Assembly: GCA_044226365.1 (NCBI GenBank) | Contig: JBGAHE010000025.1 | Span: 5,851 to 69,850, forward strand | Length of the DNA: 64,000 nucleotides | Direction: 5' to 3' | DNA from: JALHNI01 sp044226365 | GTDB lineage: Bacteria; Acidobacteriota; Terriglobia; Bryobacterales; Bryobacteraceae | Shown here: in pieces, positions 9,687 through 19,568 of the stretch | Layout of the letters: every line of letters begins with the position of its first letter | Numbering within the stretch: position 1 is the stretch's first letter | The notes under the pieces: model-generated | What the model was told of the DNA's origin: nothing | What the model saw: only the letters and a program-made list of their open reading frames with translations | Databases searched by the model: none | Made by a program: the position numbers and the translations under genes

Positions 9687-9786
9687 AAAGAAGGTAACTC
9701 CGGAAGAGCGATTTTACTGTGACGGTTCAACCCGAACTTTGTCCCAGTCAAAAGCAAATCAGTACCAAACCACCCCTCTCCGAGGA

Positions 9787-9815
9787 TTGAACTCCCCAAA
9801 CTCCTCTGATATCAT
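9787..9815 (+). promoter_or_regulatory. Predicted sigma-70 promoter for the first Oar receptor
   Basis: TTGAAC at 9787-9792 and TATCAT at 9810-9815 are separated by exactly 17 bp. The -10 differs from consensus at one base. A start near 9822 would leave a leader of about 60 nt before the ATG at 9885. The rest of the gap 9687-9884 shows nothing else I recognise. Confidence 0.55.
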
Positions 9816-9884
9816 GCCGCCACTTAGCTTTGCAGGGTAGTTTGCCGTTCGTTTTAATTTCAATCGAATTTCCGGGAGACCTTT

Positions 9885-12800
9885 ATGGTGCGTGCTTTGG
9901 GTTGGGTGGTGTTGTTGGGGTGTCTGATGGGGTCCGCCATTCAGGCGCAGACTCTTTATGGTTCGCTCACGGGGACAATTACCGATCCCACGGGAGCGGC
10001 GATTCCGAATGCCAAGATTGAGGCCCTGAATACGGCGACGGGGATCGTCAAGGCGACCGTCAGCGATGATCGCGGATCGTTTCTGATGAGCGATCTGTTA
10101 CAGGGAACCTACAAGCTCACCGTCACGGCGCCGGCATTTGCGACCTACACCGCCGAGGGCGTCGCCATTACGGTGAACAGCGTCCGCCGCATGGACATTG
10201 CGGTTTCGGTGACGCAGGTGAATGAGAGCGTCACCGTGGGGGCGAACGCCGTTGTGTTGCAATCGGATCGCGCCGACATCAACAACGTTCTGCGCTCGCA
10301 GCAGATTACCGACTTACCGTTAATCAATTCGCAGGGCCGCAATTTCCAGATTCTCTACAAGATTCTGCCGGGCTTTACGCCTCCGGTGGAGGTGCACTCG
10401 GAGTCCGGGAATCCACAGCGCTCGATGGCGACGCAGGCCAACGGCATGCCGCAATCGTCGAACGCCACGAAGCTCGATGGCGCGACGATCAGCCATCCTT
10501 GGCTGCCGCGCCTGGTGGCTTATGTACCCTCGGTTGAGTCCGTGGAGACGGTGAACATCGTGAGCAACGCCTTCGACGCCGAGCAGGGCATGGCCGGCGG
10601 CGTGGCGACCAACGTGATCATCAAGAGCGGCACAAATGCCTTTCACGGTGCGGCCTGGGAATTCGCGACGAATAGTAAGCTAAAGGCGCGGAATTACTTC
10701 TACTGTCTGTACTCTTGCACCGGCGATCCGGACCGGGCGCCGAAGAACGTGCAGCATCAGTTCGGCGCCACCTACGGCGGGCCGATCGTGAAGAACAAGC
10801 TGTTCTTCTTCACGGGTTGGGAACGCACGACCCGCCGGCAGTTGGCCACCGCCAACCGGACAGTGCCGACGGCGGCGATGCGCACCGGCGACTTCAACGG
10901 CACCGGCACCACGCTGTTCGATCCTTCCACCGGCAACCCCAACGGCACGGGGCGCACTCCCTTCCCGAACAATCGCATCCCCAGCAGCCAGATTGACCCG
11001 GCGTCCGCGTACATGATCAACCTGATTCCGGCTCCCAATCAGCCGGTGTTCCCGAACAACTACCTGGCGGTGGCCGGCTATCAGTTCCGGCGGGACAACA
11101 TCGACTTCAAGGTGAACTACAACAAGAGCGAGAAGCTGCAAATGTGGACGCGCTACAGCTTTTCGCCGACGCTCGCGTTTGACCCGCCTTCGCTCGGTGA
11201 AGCCGGCGGCGACGCGACCAACGGTGGACAGCCGGGACGCGCGCCCGGCTTGACTCAATCGGCGGCCGTCGGCGGCACGTACACCATCTCGCCCCGGGTG
11301 ATCTTGGATGCCGTGCTGGGCTACACGCGGTTACGCCTTTCGGCGGAGAATATCGATCTCGACAAGAACTACGGGCTTGACGTCCTGAAGATTCCGGGCA
11401 CCAACGGCAGCGACCGTCTGCAGGGTGGCTATCCGCGTTTCACGTTTACGACGTTTTCCTCCATCGGCAATCCAAACGTCTCGAACCCGTTCCTCTTCCG
11501 CGACAACCAGTACACGGCAAGCGCCAATATTGGTGTGATGCGCGGGAGCCATTCGATCCGCTTCGGCTTCGAGTACAGCCGGTTCGACATCAACCACTTC
11601 CAGCCGCAGGCCTCGAATGGTCCGCGCGGCGGCTTCAACTTCAATGGCGGATTGACGTCGCTCAACGGCGGCGCGGCGACAACGCCCTACAACAGCATCG
11701 GCGACTTCCTGCTGGGCTTGCCCAACGTGATGGGCAAGGACGTGCAGTACATGAACCCGGCGACCGTGTTTATGCCTTCCTACGGCATGTACATTCGCGA
11801 TGCGTGGCAGGTGACGCGCAAGCTGACCATCGACTACGGCTTGCGCTACGAAGTGTATCCGATGGCGCGCCGCGACCATGGCGAAGCCGAACGCTACGAT
11901 CCGCAAACGGACAAGATCTATCGCGGCGGCTTCGACACCGGGCACGGGCAGTTTGCGCCGCGCTTGGGGATTGCTTATCGCGCCAACGAGAAGACCGTCA
12001 TCCGGCTGGGCGGCGGAATCAGTGTCGATCCGAACACGTTCCGGTATCTGCGCGACGCCTATCCGGCTACGATCTCTACGCAGTTCAACGGCGCGAGCAG
12101 CTTTCAGGCGGCCGGCTCCCTACGGACGGGCATTCCGATCGTGCAGGGTCCGGATCTGAGCCAGTCTGTGTTCACGCTGCCGGCGGCCGTGGGCACCACG
12201 ACCTTCCCCCAGCGCTTCCATCGCGGCTATATCGAGAGCTGGAACCTCTCGGTACAACGCGACTTGGGACATAACGTCAACATCACGACCGCGATCGTCG
12301 GCAGCCGCGGCATTCGGCAGACGTCGATCCAGAACATTAACGCAGCGGGGCCGAACGGCGGCGCGGCGGGCCGAGCCCTTTCGCAATTCGGACGCACGGC
12401 TGACGTGCGGCTCTTCAACCCGTTCAACACGTCGTCCTACAACGGCTGGCAGTCGAACATCACGCGGCGGTTCAGCGGCTCGACGTTGGGCTTCTCTTAT
12501 ACGTGGTCGCGTTCGTTCGGCTATACAGATGACACTGACGGCGGACTGACGTTCAACTGGGTACCGATGCTGAATCGCAATCGCGCCGTGGCTGGCTTTG
12601 ACCGGACGCACAACGCGCAGTTCTACGGTAACTACGAACTGCCGTTCGGCAAAGGCAAGGGCATGGCGACCACCGGCGTGGCGAGCGCCTTGCTGGGCGG
12701 CTGGCAGATCAACTGGATCATGAGCCGGACGAGCGGCCTGCCCTTCACAATTACGGCCGCGGGCACGTCGCTGAATGCGCCGGGCAACACGCAGACGGCT

Positions 12801-13142
12801 GACCAGGTACTCTCTACGGTCGACATTCTGGGCGGACATGGCGTGGGCCAGCCTTACTTCAATCCGCGGGCGTTCGCTTCGGTGACGCAGCCGCGCTTCG
12901 GCAACGTGGGCCGCAATACGGTGCGCGGGCCGGGCGTCTTCAACCTGGACGGCGGGCTGTTCCGCAAGTTCTCGATCAAAGAAGGGCTGGATCTGCAGTT
13001 TCGCGCGGAATGCTTCGGCGTGACGAACACGCCGCAGTTCAATAACCCGTCCGGCACCAACGTCTCGAACAACGGCTTCGGCGAGATTACCGGCGCTGTG
13101 GGCGAACGCCAGTTTCGGTTCGCGTTGCGCCTGAGCTTCTAA
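9885..13142 (+). CDS. Oar-type TonB-dependent receptor with N-terminal carboxypeptidase-regulatory-like domain
   Basis: Outer-membrane transporter-like protein of 1085 residues. Order of parts: signal peptide (about 1-22), a Cna-B/CarboxypepD-reg-like beta-sandwich (about 25-110, with GTITDPTGAAIPNAKI), a plug domain (about 115-250), and a long beta-barrel ending in an aromatic residue (RLSF), as outer-membrane proteins do. This architecture is the Oar class that is strongly expanded in Acidobacteriota. Substrates are generally unknown; carbohydrate oligomers are the usual suggestion. A GGGAGA Shine-Dalgarno precedes the ATG. A secreted beta-helix protein follows after 59 bp, which suggests an uptake and degradation unit. 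Confidence 0.93.
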   Translation: MVRALGWVVLLGCLMGSAIQAQTLYGSLTGTITDPTGAAIPNAKIEALNTATGIVKATVSDDRGSFLMSDLLQGTYKLTVTAPAFATYTAEGVAITVNSVRRMDIAVSVTQVNESVTVGANAVVLQSDRADINNVLRSQQITDLPLINSQGRNFQILYKILPGFTPPVEVHSESGNPQRSMATQANGMPQSSNATKLDGATISHPWLPRLVAYVPSVESVETVNIVSNAFDAEQGMAGGVATNVIIKSGTNAFHGAAWEFATNSKLKARNYFYCLYSCTGDPDRAPKNVQHQFGATYGGPIVKNKLFFFTGWERTTRRQLATANRTVPTAAMRTGDFNGTGTTLFDPSTGNPNGTGRTPFPNNRIPSSQIDPASAYMINLIPAPNQPVFPNNYLAVAGYQFRRDNIDFKVNYNKSEKLQMWTRYSFSPTLAFDPPSLGEAGGDATNGGQPGRAPGLTQSAAVGGTYTISPRVILDAVLGYTRLRLSAENIDLDKNYGLDVLKIPGTNGSDRLQGGYPRFTFTTFSSIGNPNVSNPFLFRDNQYTASANIGVMRGSHSIRFGFEYSRFDINHFQPQASNGPRGGFNFNGGLTSLNGGAATTPYNSIGDFLLGLPNVMGKDVQYMNPATVFMPSYGMYIRDAWQVTRKLTIDYGLRYEVYPMARRDHGEAERYDPQTDKIYRGGFDTGHGQFAPRLGIAYRANEKTVIRLGGGISVDPNTFRYLRDAYPATISTQFNGASSFQAAGSLRTGIPIVQGPDLSQSVFTLPAAVGTTTFPQRFHRGYIESWNLSVQRDLGHNVNITTAIVGSRGIRQTSIQNINAAGPNGGAAGRALSQFGRTADVRLFNPFNTSSYNGWQSNITRRFSGSTLGFSYTWSRSFGYTDDTDGGLTFNWVPMLNRNRAVAGFDRTHNAQFYGNYELPFGKGKGMATTGVASALLGGWQINWIMSRTSGLPFTITAAGTSLNAPGNTQTADQVLSTVDILGGHGVGQPYFNPRAFASVTQPRFGNVGRNTVRGPGVFNLDGGLFRKFSIKEGLDLQFRAECFGVTNTPQFNNPSGTNVSNNGFGEITGAVGERQFRFALRLSF

Positions 13143-13201
13143 TTCGAAGAAGACAACTGGAGGAGAGCGGTCCGCTGTTATAAGATCATCGAGGTCTTAC
13201 C

Positions 13202-15139
13202 ATGCGGATACCGGCTCTCCTCCTTTTTCTTGCCTGCACGCTCCAGGCGCAGAACTCCGTCCAACCTGGCCGGTTTCACGTCGAGCATCCGACGCTGTTG
13301 AACCTCGGCTTTGAATGGCTCATCGAGGGCGACGCCAATCGCAATGCGACGGTGGAAGTGCGCTTCCGCAAGACAGGTACTGCCGATTGGAAGCCCGCCT
13401 TGCCGTTACTGCGCATCGGCGGCGAGCGCGTCTTCCGTGAGCGCGAGAGCATGACTTACACCGTGCCGCATGGCTTTGCGGGCAGCATTCTGAATCTCGA
13501 GCCGGGCACCAGCTACGACTGCGAGTTCACGATGCGGGATCCCGACGGCGTCACCGGTCCGGCGCAGCAGAGGGCAACGGTCACCACCCGGACCGAGCCC
13601 AAGTCCTATAGCGGCGGGCGTGTGCTGCACGTCTATCCGGCCGATCACGAAGGGCCCAAACAGGAGCCAAGCTTCATCGGCCTGAAGGCAGCGTATTACG
13701 GCGAGGGTCGCGGCGATTGGACGGCCGTGCGGATGCGGAAGGCGCAACCCGGCGATACGCTGCTGATTCACGCAGGGCTCTATCGCCCGGAACGGCTGAA
13801 CTATGTGGACCCGCTGAGCGCGCCATTTACAGGCTCGTGGTCGTTGTCCTTGAAGGGGACGGCAGAGAAGCCGATCACCATCAAGGGTGCCGGCGACGGC
13901 GAAGCGATCTTCGATGGCGCGGGCAACGCGAAGCTGTTCGACATGATCGCCAGCGCGCATCACATCATCGAAGGCCTGACGTTCCGCAACACGGAGATCG
14001 CGATCTTTGCCGGCGACAAGGAAGTGCTCGGCGCGACGAATCTCACCGTGAAGAACTGCCGGTTTGAGGACATCGGCGTCGGTGTATGGACGGAAAATGC
14101 GGACTCGCGCGACTTCTACATCGCCGACAACCTATTCCTGGGCCGCGAAGATCAAATGCGCCTGATCGGCTGGAATCAGGCTGGCCAGCGTACGGCGGGT
14201 ATCTACCCGTCGCATCAGTTGCGCAGCTTTTTTGCCGTGAAGGTGTACGGGCCCGGGCACGTGATCGCCCACAATGCCGTGGCTTACTTCCATGACGCGA
14301 TCTGTATCTCGACTTACGGGCCGCCGGACTCCGACCCCGAGCGGCGGGCCTCCTCCATCGATATCTACAACAACGACATTCACCTTTCGAACGATGACTT
14401 CATCGAGACCGACGGCGGCGCGCACAATGTCCGCGTCTTTCGCAATCGCGGCGTGAATGCGGCGCACAACGGCTACAGCTCGCAGCCCTTCTTCGGCGGG
14501 CCGGTATACTTCATGAACAACCTGCTGTATCACGTGCCCGCGGGCGGCGCGTTCAAGTTCAGCGCGGCGCCCGCCGGCATTCTGGCGTATCACAACACGA
14601 TGATCACGGAACAGGCGGCGCGCGAAGGTTATTCGAATACGCACTTCCGCAATAACTTATTCCTGGGGCGCAACACCAACCGCGGCGTCATGACGTGGGC
14701 CAACGCCACCAGCAGCTATAGCAGCGACTATAACGGGTTCCGACCGAATCCGAATGTGGCAAAGCAATACTCGTGGCTGGCGCCGGCCGGGCCGGGCCAG
14801 GTGTCGCAGGGTTCGAAGGAAGATGCCTGGAAGTACTTCGCGACGCTAGCGGAGTTCAGCCGGGCCACGGGTCAGGAGGCGCATGGCGTGGAGTTGGACT
14901 TCGACATCTTCGAAAGCCTGACGCCACCGGATCCGGCGCAACGTTACCGCGTTTATCACTCGATGGACCTGAACTTCCGGCTGCGCGCCGGTTCAAAAGC
15001 CGTCGACGCCGGCGTGCCCTTGCCGACGGTGAACGATGGCTTCACGGGTCGCGCGCCGGATCTCGGTGCGTTGGAAGTCGGCAAGCCCGAGCCGCACTAC
15101 GGCCCGCGCTGGATCACCTGGAAGCCTTTCTACCGGTAG
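13202..15139 (+). CDS. Secreted right-handed beta-helix protein with N-terminal Fn3-like domain
   Basis: A 645-residue exported protein. It has a short signal peptide (cleavage likely after LQAQ near residue 17), then a fibronectin-type/purple-acid-phosphatase-N-like segment (about 20-130, with LEPGTSYDCEFTMRDPDG), then a long parallel beta-helix region (about 200-500) with repeated N-N-x and short beta-strand periodicity, as in pectate-lyase-like folds and alginate/chondroitinase-type lyases. No catalytic set can be assigned by eye. The start ATG has GAGG at 13191-13194, 7 nt upstream. It lies behind the Oar receptor and ends 5 bp from the convergent BNR gene. The likely role is polysaccharide binding or cleavage, inferred from fold and context. 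Confidence 0.8.
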   Translation: MRIPALLLFLACTLQAQNSVQPGRFHVEHPTLLNLGFEWLIEGDANRNATVEVRFRKTGTADWKPALPLLRIGGERVFRERESMTYTVPHGFAGSILNLEPGTSYDCEFTMRDPDGVTGPAQQRATVTTRTEPKSYSGGRVLHVYPADHEGPKQEPSFIGLKAAYYGEGRGDWTAVRMRKAQPGDTLLIHAGLYRPERLNYVDPLSAPFTGSWSLSLKGTAEKPITIKGAGDGEAIFDGAGNAKLFDMIASAHHIIEGLTFRNTEIAIFAGDKEVLGATNLTVKNCRFEDIGVGVWTENADSRDFYIADNLFLGREDQMRLIGWNQAGQRTAGIYPSHQLRSFFAVKVYGPGHVIAHNAVAYFHDAICISTYGPPDSDPERRASSIDIYNNDIHLSNDDFIETDGGAHNVRVFRNRGVNAAHNGYSSQPFFGGPVYFMNNLLYHVPAGGAFKFSAAPAGILAYHNTMITEQAAREGYSNTHFRNNLFLGRNTNRGVMTWANATSSYSSDYNGFRPNPNVAKQYSWLAPAGPGQVSQGSKEDAWKYFATLAEFSRATGQEAHGVELDFDIFESLTPPDPAQRYRVYHSMDLNFRLRAGSKAVDAGVPLPTVNDGFTGRAPDLGALEVGKPEPHYGPRWITWKPFYR

Positions 15140-15144
15140 GTCGC

Positions 15145-16299
15145 CTAAGCGCGCAGAGAGCGCAGAGGAATGACGGCCATCTCCGCGCTATTCAGGTTCA
15201 TGCCCTTGCGACCGGCATTGTTCGAGTAACCGACGTAGAGCGCGTCGCCATGCTCGGTGGCATAAGGATAAGAGAGATTGCCGCGCGTGTTGGACTCGCC
15301 ACCGTTCGCGGACTCGGCGCCCCGAATCAGAAAGACCTTACTGAAGTGCGCCGCGCCCGGCCGGCTCACCGCAATCGTGAGCGGCGCACGACGCTTGCCG
15401 CTATCGGCGGTGGTGGTGGCCACCAAGTAGCGTTGACCATTGCGCAGACGTCCGGCATAGGGCTTGGACGTGACCATCGGCAAGTTCGAAGGCGCCATCG
15501 GGGTCCATTGGCGCCCGCCGTCTTCGCTCACCGAAACCAACGCCTGAGCTTCGTCGCCGTAGCGGGCGATGTTCAGCACGCGATTGCCGTCCACCAGAAT
15601 GGTGGACTCGCCCCACATCTTGCGAACGGAGGCAGCGCGCGGGATGACGACGTGATCCCAACGCAGCAGGTCGTCGCCATGGCTGATCGCGACCGAAGCA
15701 GGTTCGCCATCGCCCACCTTAAAGCCGGCCATGATCCAGTTGCCATTGGCCAAGCGCAGAGGCTCCTGCATGGGCCAGAAGCCGCCTTCCACCACCACGC
15801 CGCGCGGCTCCCAGGCTTGCGTGGCGTCGTTCAGTAGATAAGCGCGCGCATGCACTCGCTCGCGGCCGTTGTAAAAGGCGCCCAGGAAGGCCCACAGACG
15901 CCCCTGATTGACGAAGAAGACGCCGTGGCTGACGGCCAGTCCTTGTTCTTTCTGGCCGGCATCGATCGTAAAGACGGGTCCCCAGGTGCGGCCGCCATCG
16001 TTGCTCACACGGCCCCGCGCCTCCTCGCCGGCCGTGTTCTCCAGAGCTTTGTTGTGGCCAAAGGAGGCGTAAAGACGATTGCGGTGCCACTGCAGAGCCA
16101 CGCCATGCAGGAAGCCGTAGCCGCCGTCGCGTTCGGGTTCGTAGGGCTTGATCACCGAGAAGCGCACGCCGGCGAGCGTCGCGAGTTCGGCTTGCTTGGG
16201 GACAGGCTGCGACGGGTCCCAAAGCTCTGGCCTGATCTGCGCCGAAGCTCCGGTGGCCAGCGCGCCGAGCAGAGCGCGGCGGGTGAGTAAGCAGGACAT
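15145..16299 (-). CDS. Secreted BNR-repeat (sialidase/neuraminidase-fold) protein
   Basis: A 384-residue predicted six-bladed beta-propeller. Asp-box-like segments appear, such as VSNDGGRTWGPVF and VSEDGGRQWTPM (S-x-D-x-G-x-x-W). The N-terminus MSCLLTRRALLGALATGASA has a twin-arginine-like pair and a hydrophobic stretch, so it is exported. I chose the ATG at 16299 because GGAG lies 6 nt in front; an ATG at 16311 has no such site. Catalytic identity as a true sialidase is not certain: this fold also serves other glycosidases and carbohydrate-binding proteins. It is the last gene of the IclR / DapA-like / Oar unit, 17 bp behind the receptor. Confidence 0.82.
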   Translation of the reverse strand: MSCLLTRRALLGALATGASAQIRPELWDPSQPVPKQAELATLAGVRFSVIKPYEPERDGGYGFLHGVALQWHRNRLYASFGHNKALENTAGEEARGRVSNDGGRTWGPVFTIDAGQKEQGLAVSHGVFFVNQGRLWAFLGAFYNGRERVHARAYLLNDATQAWEPRGVVVEGGFWPMQEPLRLANGNWIMAGFKVGDGEPASVAISHGDDLLRWDHVVIPRAASVRKMWGESTILVDGNRVLNIARYGDEAQALVSVSEDGGRQWTPMAPSNLPMVTSKPYAGRLRNGQRYLVATTTADSGKRRAPLTIAVSRPGAAHFSKVFLIRGAESANGGESNTRGNLSYPYATEHGDALYVGYSNNAGRKGMNLNSAEMAVIPLRSLRA

Positions 16300-16316
16300 G
16301 GGTAGCTCCATCTTAG

Positions 16317-19300
16317 TTAGAAGGTGAGGCGCAGGCCGAGTTGGACCTGGCGGGCGCCGCTGGCGCTGGCAATGGTGCCGAAAGCGGCGCTGCCGCGCGC
16401 GCCGTTGGGCAAGCCGAAGTTGGGGCGATTGAGAATGCTGAAGAACTCGCCGCGGAACTGCAGCTTCACGCGTTCGCGGAAGGCGAAGTCCTTGAGCAGC
16501 GAGAGGTCGAGCCCTACGGACCCGGGGCCTTGGCCCACGCTGCGCGGCGAATTGCCCAGCACGCCATCGCCCGGAAAGACGAAGGCAGCGGTATTGAACC
16601 ATTGCGAGATGAGTTGGGCCCGGGAACGATCGCCATCGAGTTGCCAGGCACCCACGAGGTTCGGGCGTTGAGAAGAGGAGAAAGCGTTCAGGCGGTTGGT
16701 CTGTTCCGTGACGCCGAACGGGAGGCCGCTGCGCAGTTCGGAGATGAGGCCCAGGCTCCAGCCGCCGAAGGCCGCATCGAGCACGGGTTGCGCCAGGTTG
16801 AATGAACGGCCGCGACCCACGGGCAACTCGTACACCGCGCTCGACACCCAGCGATGCCGAAGGTCATTGCCGCTATAGGACTTGTCGAGGTGGCGTGCGT
16901 AGTAGCTCTGCGGACCGCCGCCGCCCGCATCGGCCGCCGATTGCACGTCATCCAGAAACTTAGCCCACGTGTAATTGCTCAGCAGATTCAAGCCGCGCGA
17001 GAAGCGCTTCTCGACCTTGAAATTGACGCCGTGATACGACGAGTTGCCCCAGTTCATGGCGCGCTGCGTGACGTTGGCGTACTGGGGAAACGGGCGAAGC
17101 GTCTGGTCCTGCCGCGCGCCACGGCGCTCCGGGCGAATCTCGTTGACGTTGGTGGCGCGGCCACTCACGCGATGGGAGAGGTTCGCCGTGTAAGCGGCTT
17201 CCACCAGGAAGCTGCCGGCCAACTGGCGCTGCACGCTGAAGTTGATGTGATGCGCGTAGGTGGCCTTCAGATCGGGGTCGTAGAAGTCCGGGGAGACGCG
17301 CGGCGCGCTTCCGACAGGCACGGCGCCGAAGCCGGGATTAGGCGATTCCACCGGAGGGAGCGGGACGCCGGAGCGCAGCAGAAACGCGGGCGTGATGCCG
17401 TTGTCCGAAGACTGGAACTGGCGGACGTCGCCGAAGCCGACCACGTTGGCCCGCGTGATGGAGTCGTCATAGATGGGGCCGTACATCAGGCCATAGCCCC
17501 CGCGGAAGACGAGGCGATCGCCGAGCGGACGGTAAGCGAAGCCGAAGCGCGGGCCGAAGTTGTTGCGGTCGAAACGGTGGGCGTAGACCGACGTGCCGCC
17601 CACGCCCGCGTAGGTGATGGCGCCGGGCGTGCCGGAGACGGGGTTAATGGCAAACCGGTCAAAGCCGGTCTGCTGGTTGTTCTTCTCCGAACGCGGCGTG
17701 TCCATGTCCCAGCGCAAACCGATGTTCAGCGTAAGGCGGGAGCTGACCTTCCAATCGTCCTGCACGTAGCCGGCGAAGTAGTTCATGCGGGCGCTGGTGA
17801 ACCCGGTGTTGACGGCCGCCGTATTCACCCAGCCCAGCAGCAAAGACGCGAGCCCGAAGCCGCGGCCGGTAGCGACGTCGTTGAAGTTGAAGGTGCCGGC
17901 GCGCGAATCGCCCCAGAGGTCGGGCATCTCCGAAGAGCGCCATTCGCCGCCGAACTTCACCTGATGCGCGCCGCGAATCCAGGTGGTGGAGTTGATGATC
18001 TGGTGTTGGAAGCCAGGTCCGGCGAGCCGATACTGGCCTCCTTGGCCGATGGCGGTGAAGCCGGTGATGTTGAGGTTAGCCGTGCCGTCCTGCGCCACGC
18101 CACGCAAACCGACATCGGCATTGATGGTGCTGGGGTAGAGCGAGGGATCTTCGTTGGTGCGGCGGTTGTAGTTGTAGCGGACTTCGTTGAAGAGCGACGT
18201 GCTGACGTTGCGCACCCAGTTGCCGGTGACGTGGAACTGATCGGAAAGCTGATCGCCCACCGTATCCGCCGCCGGGTTCGGATAAACGCGGCCCGGTTGC
18301 ACGGGGCTGCGAAACTTCAGATACCGTCCGGAGATACGATCGCGCGCGGAGAGCGAGTGATCGAGCTTGAGGATGTAGCTATCGCCGGTGGTGCGATTGA
18401 CGGCGTTCTGCTGGAAGTTGCGATTGCCACTGGGCGCGCCGGGGACGTTGGGCGTGGGATAGAGGCGGGCCAGCGCCGCCCCAACCGGGTCGAGCCGAGA
18501 GGCGGGAATCACCTTGCCCGGGAAGGGCTGACCGTTAGCGGGATCGAGGAGCGTGCCCGCCGTGGCGGAGAAGTCGCCACGCACTTCCTGTGCCGTGGGC
18601 ACATTCAGAATGCGGGTGACGCCATCGCGCCGCCGCGTTCCTTCATAAGAGAAGAAGAAAAATGTGCGGTCGCGGCGGATGGGGCCGCCCACCGTGCCGC
18701 CGAAGACGTTGTAGCGCAAGGGCGGCTTGGTGGCGGAGAAGAAGTTCCGCGCGTCAAAGGCGTCGTTGCGCAGAAACTCATAGAGCGAGCCATGGAACTG
18801 GTTGGTGCCGGACTTGGTGGTCATCGAGATGAAGCCGCCGGTGCTGCGGCCAAACTCAGCGGGATAACCGTTGGCCTGGATGCGGAACTCCTCCATCGCC
18901 TCGACGGGCGGCGCGACGCTGGCGATGCCCGTCACCAGCATCACGCCCTGCAGGTTGCCGCCATCCAACTGCCAGATCTGCTGACGGCCGCGACCGCCCG
19001 CGATGGAGAAGTTGGTGATGCCTTCCCAGGACGCTTCGCTACCGAAGGTGACGTTGCCCATCAGACGGATTAGGCTCCCGATGCGGCGGCTGGCCAGCGG
19101 CATGTTGCGTATGGTGGCGTTCTCCACCAGCGTGCTGATGGCGGAAGAGTCGGCCGCGAGCAACGGCGTTTCGGCCGAGACCACGACGGACTCGGCGACC
19201 GAGCCGATTTCGAGACGCACGTCGAGCACCAGCGCCTGGCCCGTATCGAGCGTCAGGCCCTGGCGAACGAAGCGTTTGAAGCCCTTGGCCTCCACGAAGA

Positions 19301-19526
19301 GTTCGTAAGGCCCGGGCGGCAAGAAGGCCGCCGTATAAAGGCCTTCGTTGCCGGCCTGCACCTTGGTTTCAATGCCGGTAGCCGCATTCTTCAAGGTGAT
19401 CGACGCCGCCGGGATGACGGCGCCGGCCGAGTCCGTCACCAGACCGGAGACGCGCGCGGTGGAGGTTTGGCTCAAAGCGGCAAAAGCGAGGGCGAGTAGA
19501 CACACGACGACTCGACGAGGAGACAT
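16317..19526 (-). CDS. Oar-type TonB-dependent receptor
   Basis: A 1069-residue outer-membrane receptor: signal peptide (about 1-22), Cna-B/CarboxypepD-reg-like domain (about 25-110), plug (about 115-230) and a large barrel ending RLTF. The plug contains the usual pattern GGRGRQQIWQLDGGN followed by AEFGRSTGGFISMTTKSGT. The start at 19526 has AAGGAA about 7 nt upstream. It lies 42 bp behind the DapA-family gene and 17 bp ahead of the BNR gene on the same strand, so it is the import component of that unit. The ligand is unknown; a product of the BNR enzyme is a reasonable guess from context. Confidence 0.93.
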   Translation of the reverse strand: MSPRRVVVCLLALAFAALSQTSTARVSGLVTDSAGAVIPAASITLKNAATGIETKVQAGNEGLYTAAFLPPGPYELFVEAKGFKRFVRQGLTLDTGQALVLDVRLEIGSVAESVVVSAETPLLAADSSAISTLVENATIRNMPLASRRIGSLIRLMGNVTFGSEASWEGITNFSIAGGRGRQQIWQLDGGNLQGVMLVTGIASVAPPVEAMEEFRIQANGYPAEFGRSTGGFISMTTKSGTNQFHGSLYEFLRNDAFDARNFFSATKPPLRYNVFGGTVGGPIRRDRTFFFFSYEGTRRRDGVTRILNVPTAQEVRGDFSATAGTLLDPANGQPFPGKVIPASRLDPVGAALARLYPTPNVPGAPSGNRNFQQNAVNRTTGDSYILKLDHSLSARDRISGRYLKFRSPVQPGRVYPNPAADTVGDQLSDQFHVTGNWVRNVSTSLFNEVRYNYNRRTNEDPSLYPSTINADVGLRGVAQDGTANLNITGFTAIGQGGQYRLAGPGFQHQIINSTTWIRGAHQVKFGGEWRSSEMPDLWGDSRAGTFNFNDVATGRGFGLASLLLGWVNTAAVNTGFTSARMNYFAGYVQDDWKVSSRLTLNIGLRWDMDTPRSEKNNQQTGFDRFAINPVSGTPGAITYAGVGGTSVYAHRFDRNNFGPRFGFAYRPLGDRLVFRGGYGLMYGPIYDDSITRANVVGFGDVRQFQSSDNGITPAFLLRSGVPLPPVESPNPGFGAVPVGSAPRVSPDFYDPDLKATYAHHINFSVQRQLAGSFLVEAAYTANLSHRVSGRATNVNEIRPERRGARQDQTLRPFPQYANVTQRAMNWGNSSYHGVNFKVEKRFSRGLNLLSNYTWAKFLDDVQSAADAGGGGPQSYYARHLDKSYSGNDLRHRWVSSAVYELPVGRGRSFNLAQPVLDAAFGGWSLGLISELRSGLPFGVTEQTNRLNAFSSSQRPNLVGAWQLDGDRSRAQLISQWFNTAAFVFPGDGVLGNSPRSVGQGPGSVGLDLSLLKDFAFRERVKLQFRGEFFSILNRPNFGLPNGARGSAAFGTIASASGARQVQLGLRLTF

Positions 19527-19568
19527 AGAGTTCCTTTCCAGGGGGACTTCGAAGATGGATGACGAGAG

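Noticed and set aside
16854..19073. Open frame of more than 700 codons on the + strand antisense to the second Oar gene
   Set aside because: It mirrors the Oar gene's codons in a GC-rich region, has no family motif and no ribosome binding site; long antisense frames are expected at this GC content.
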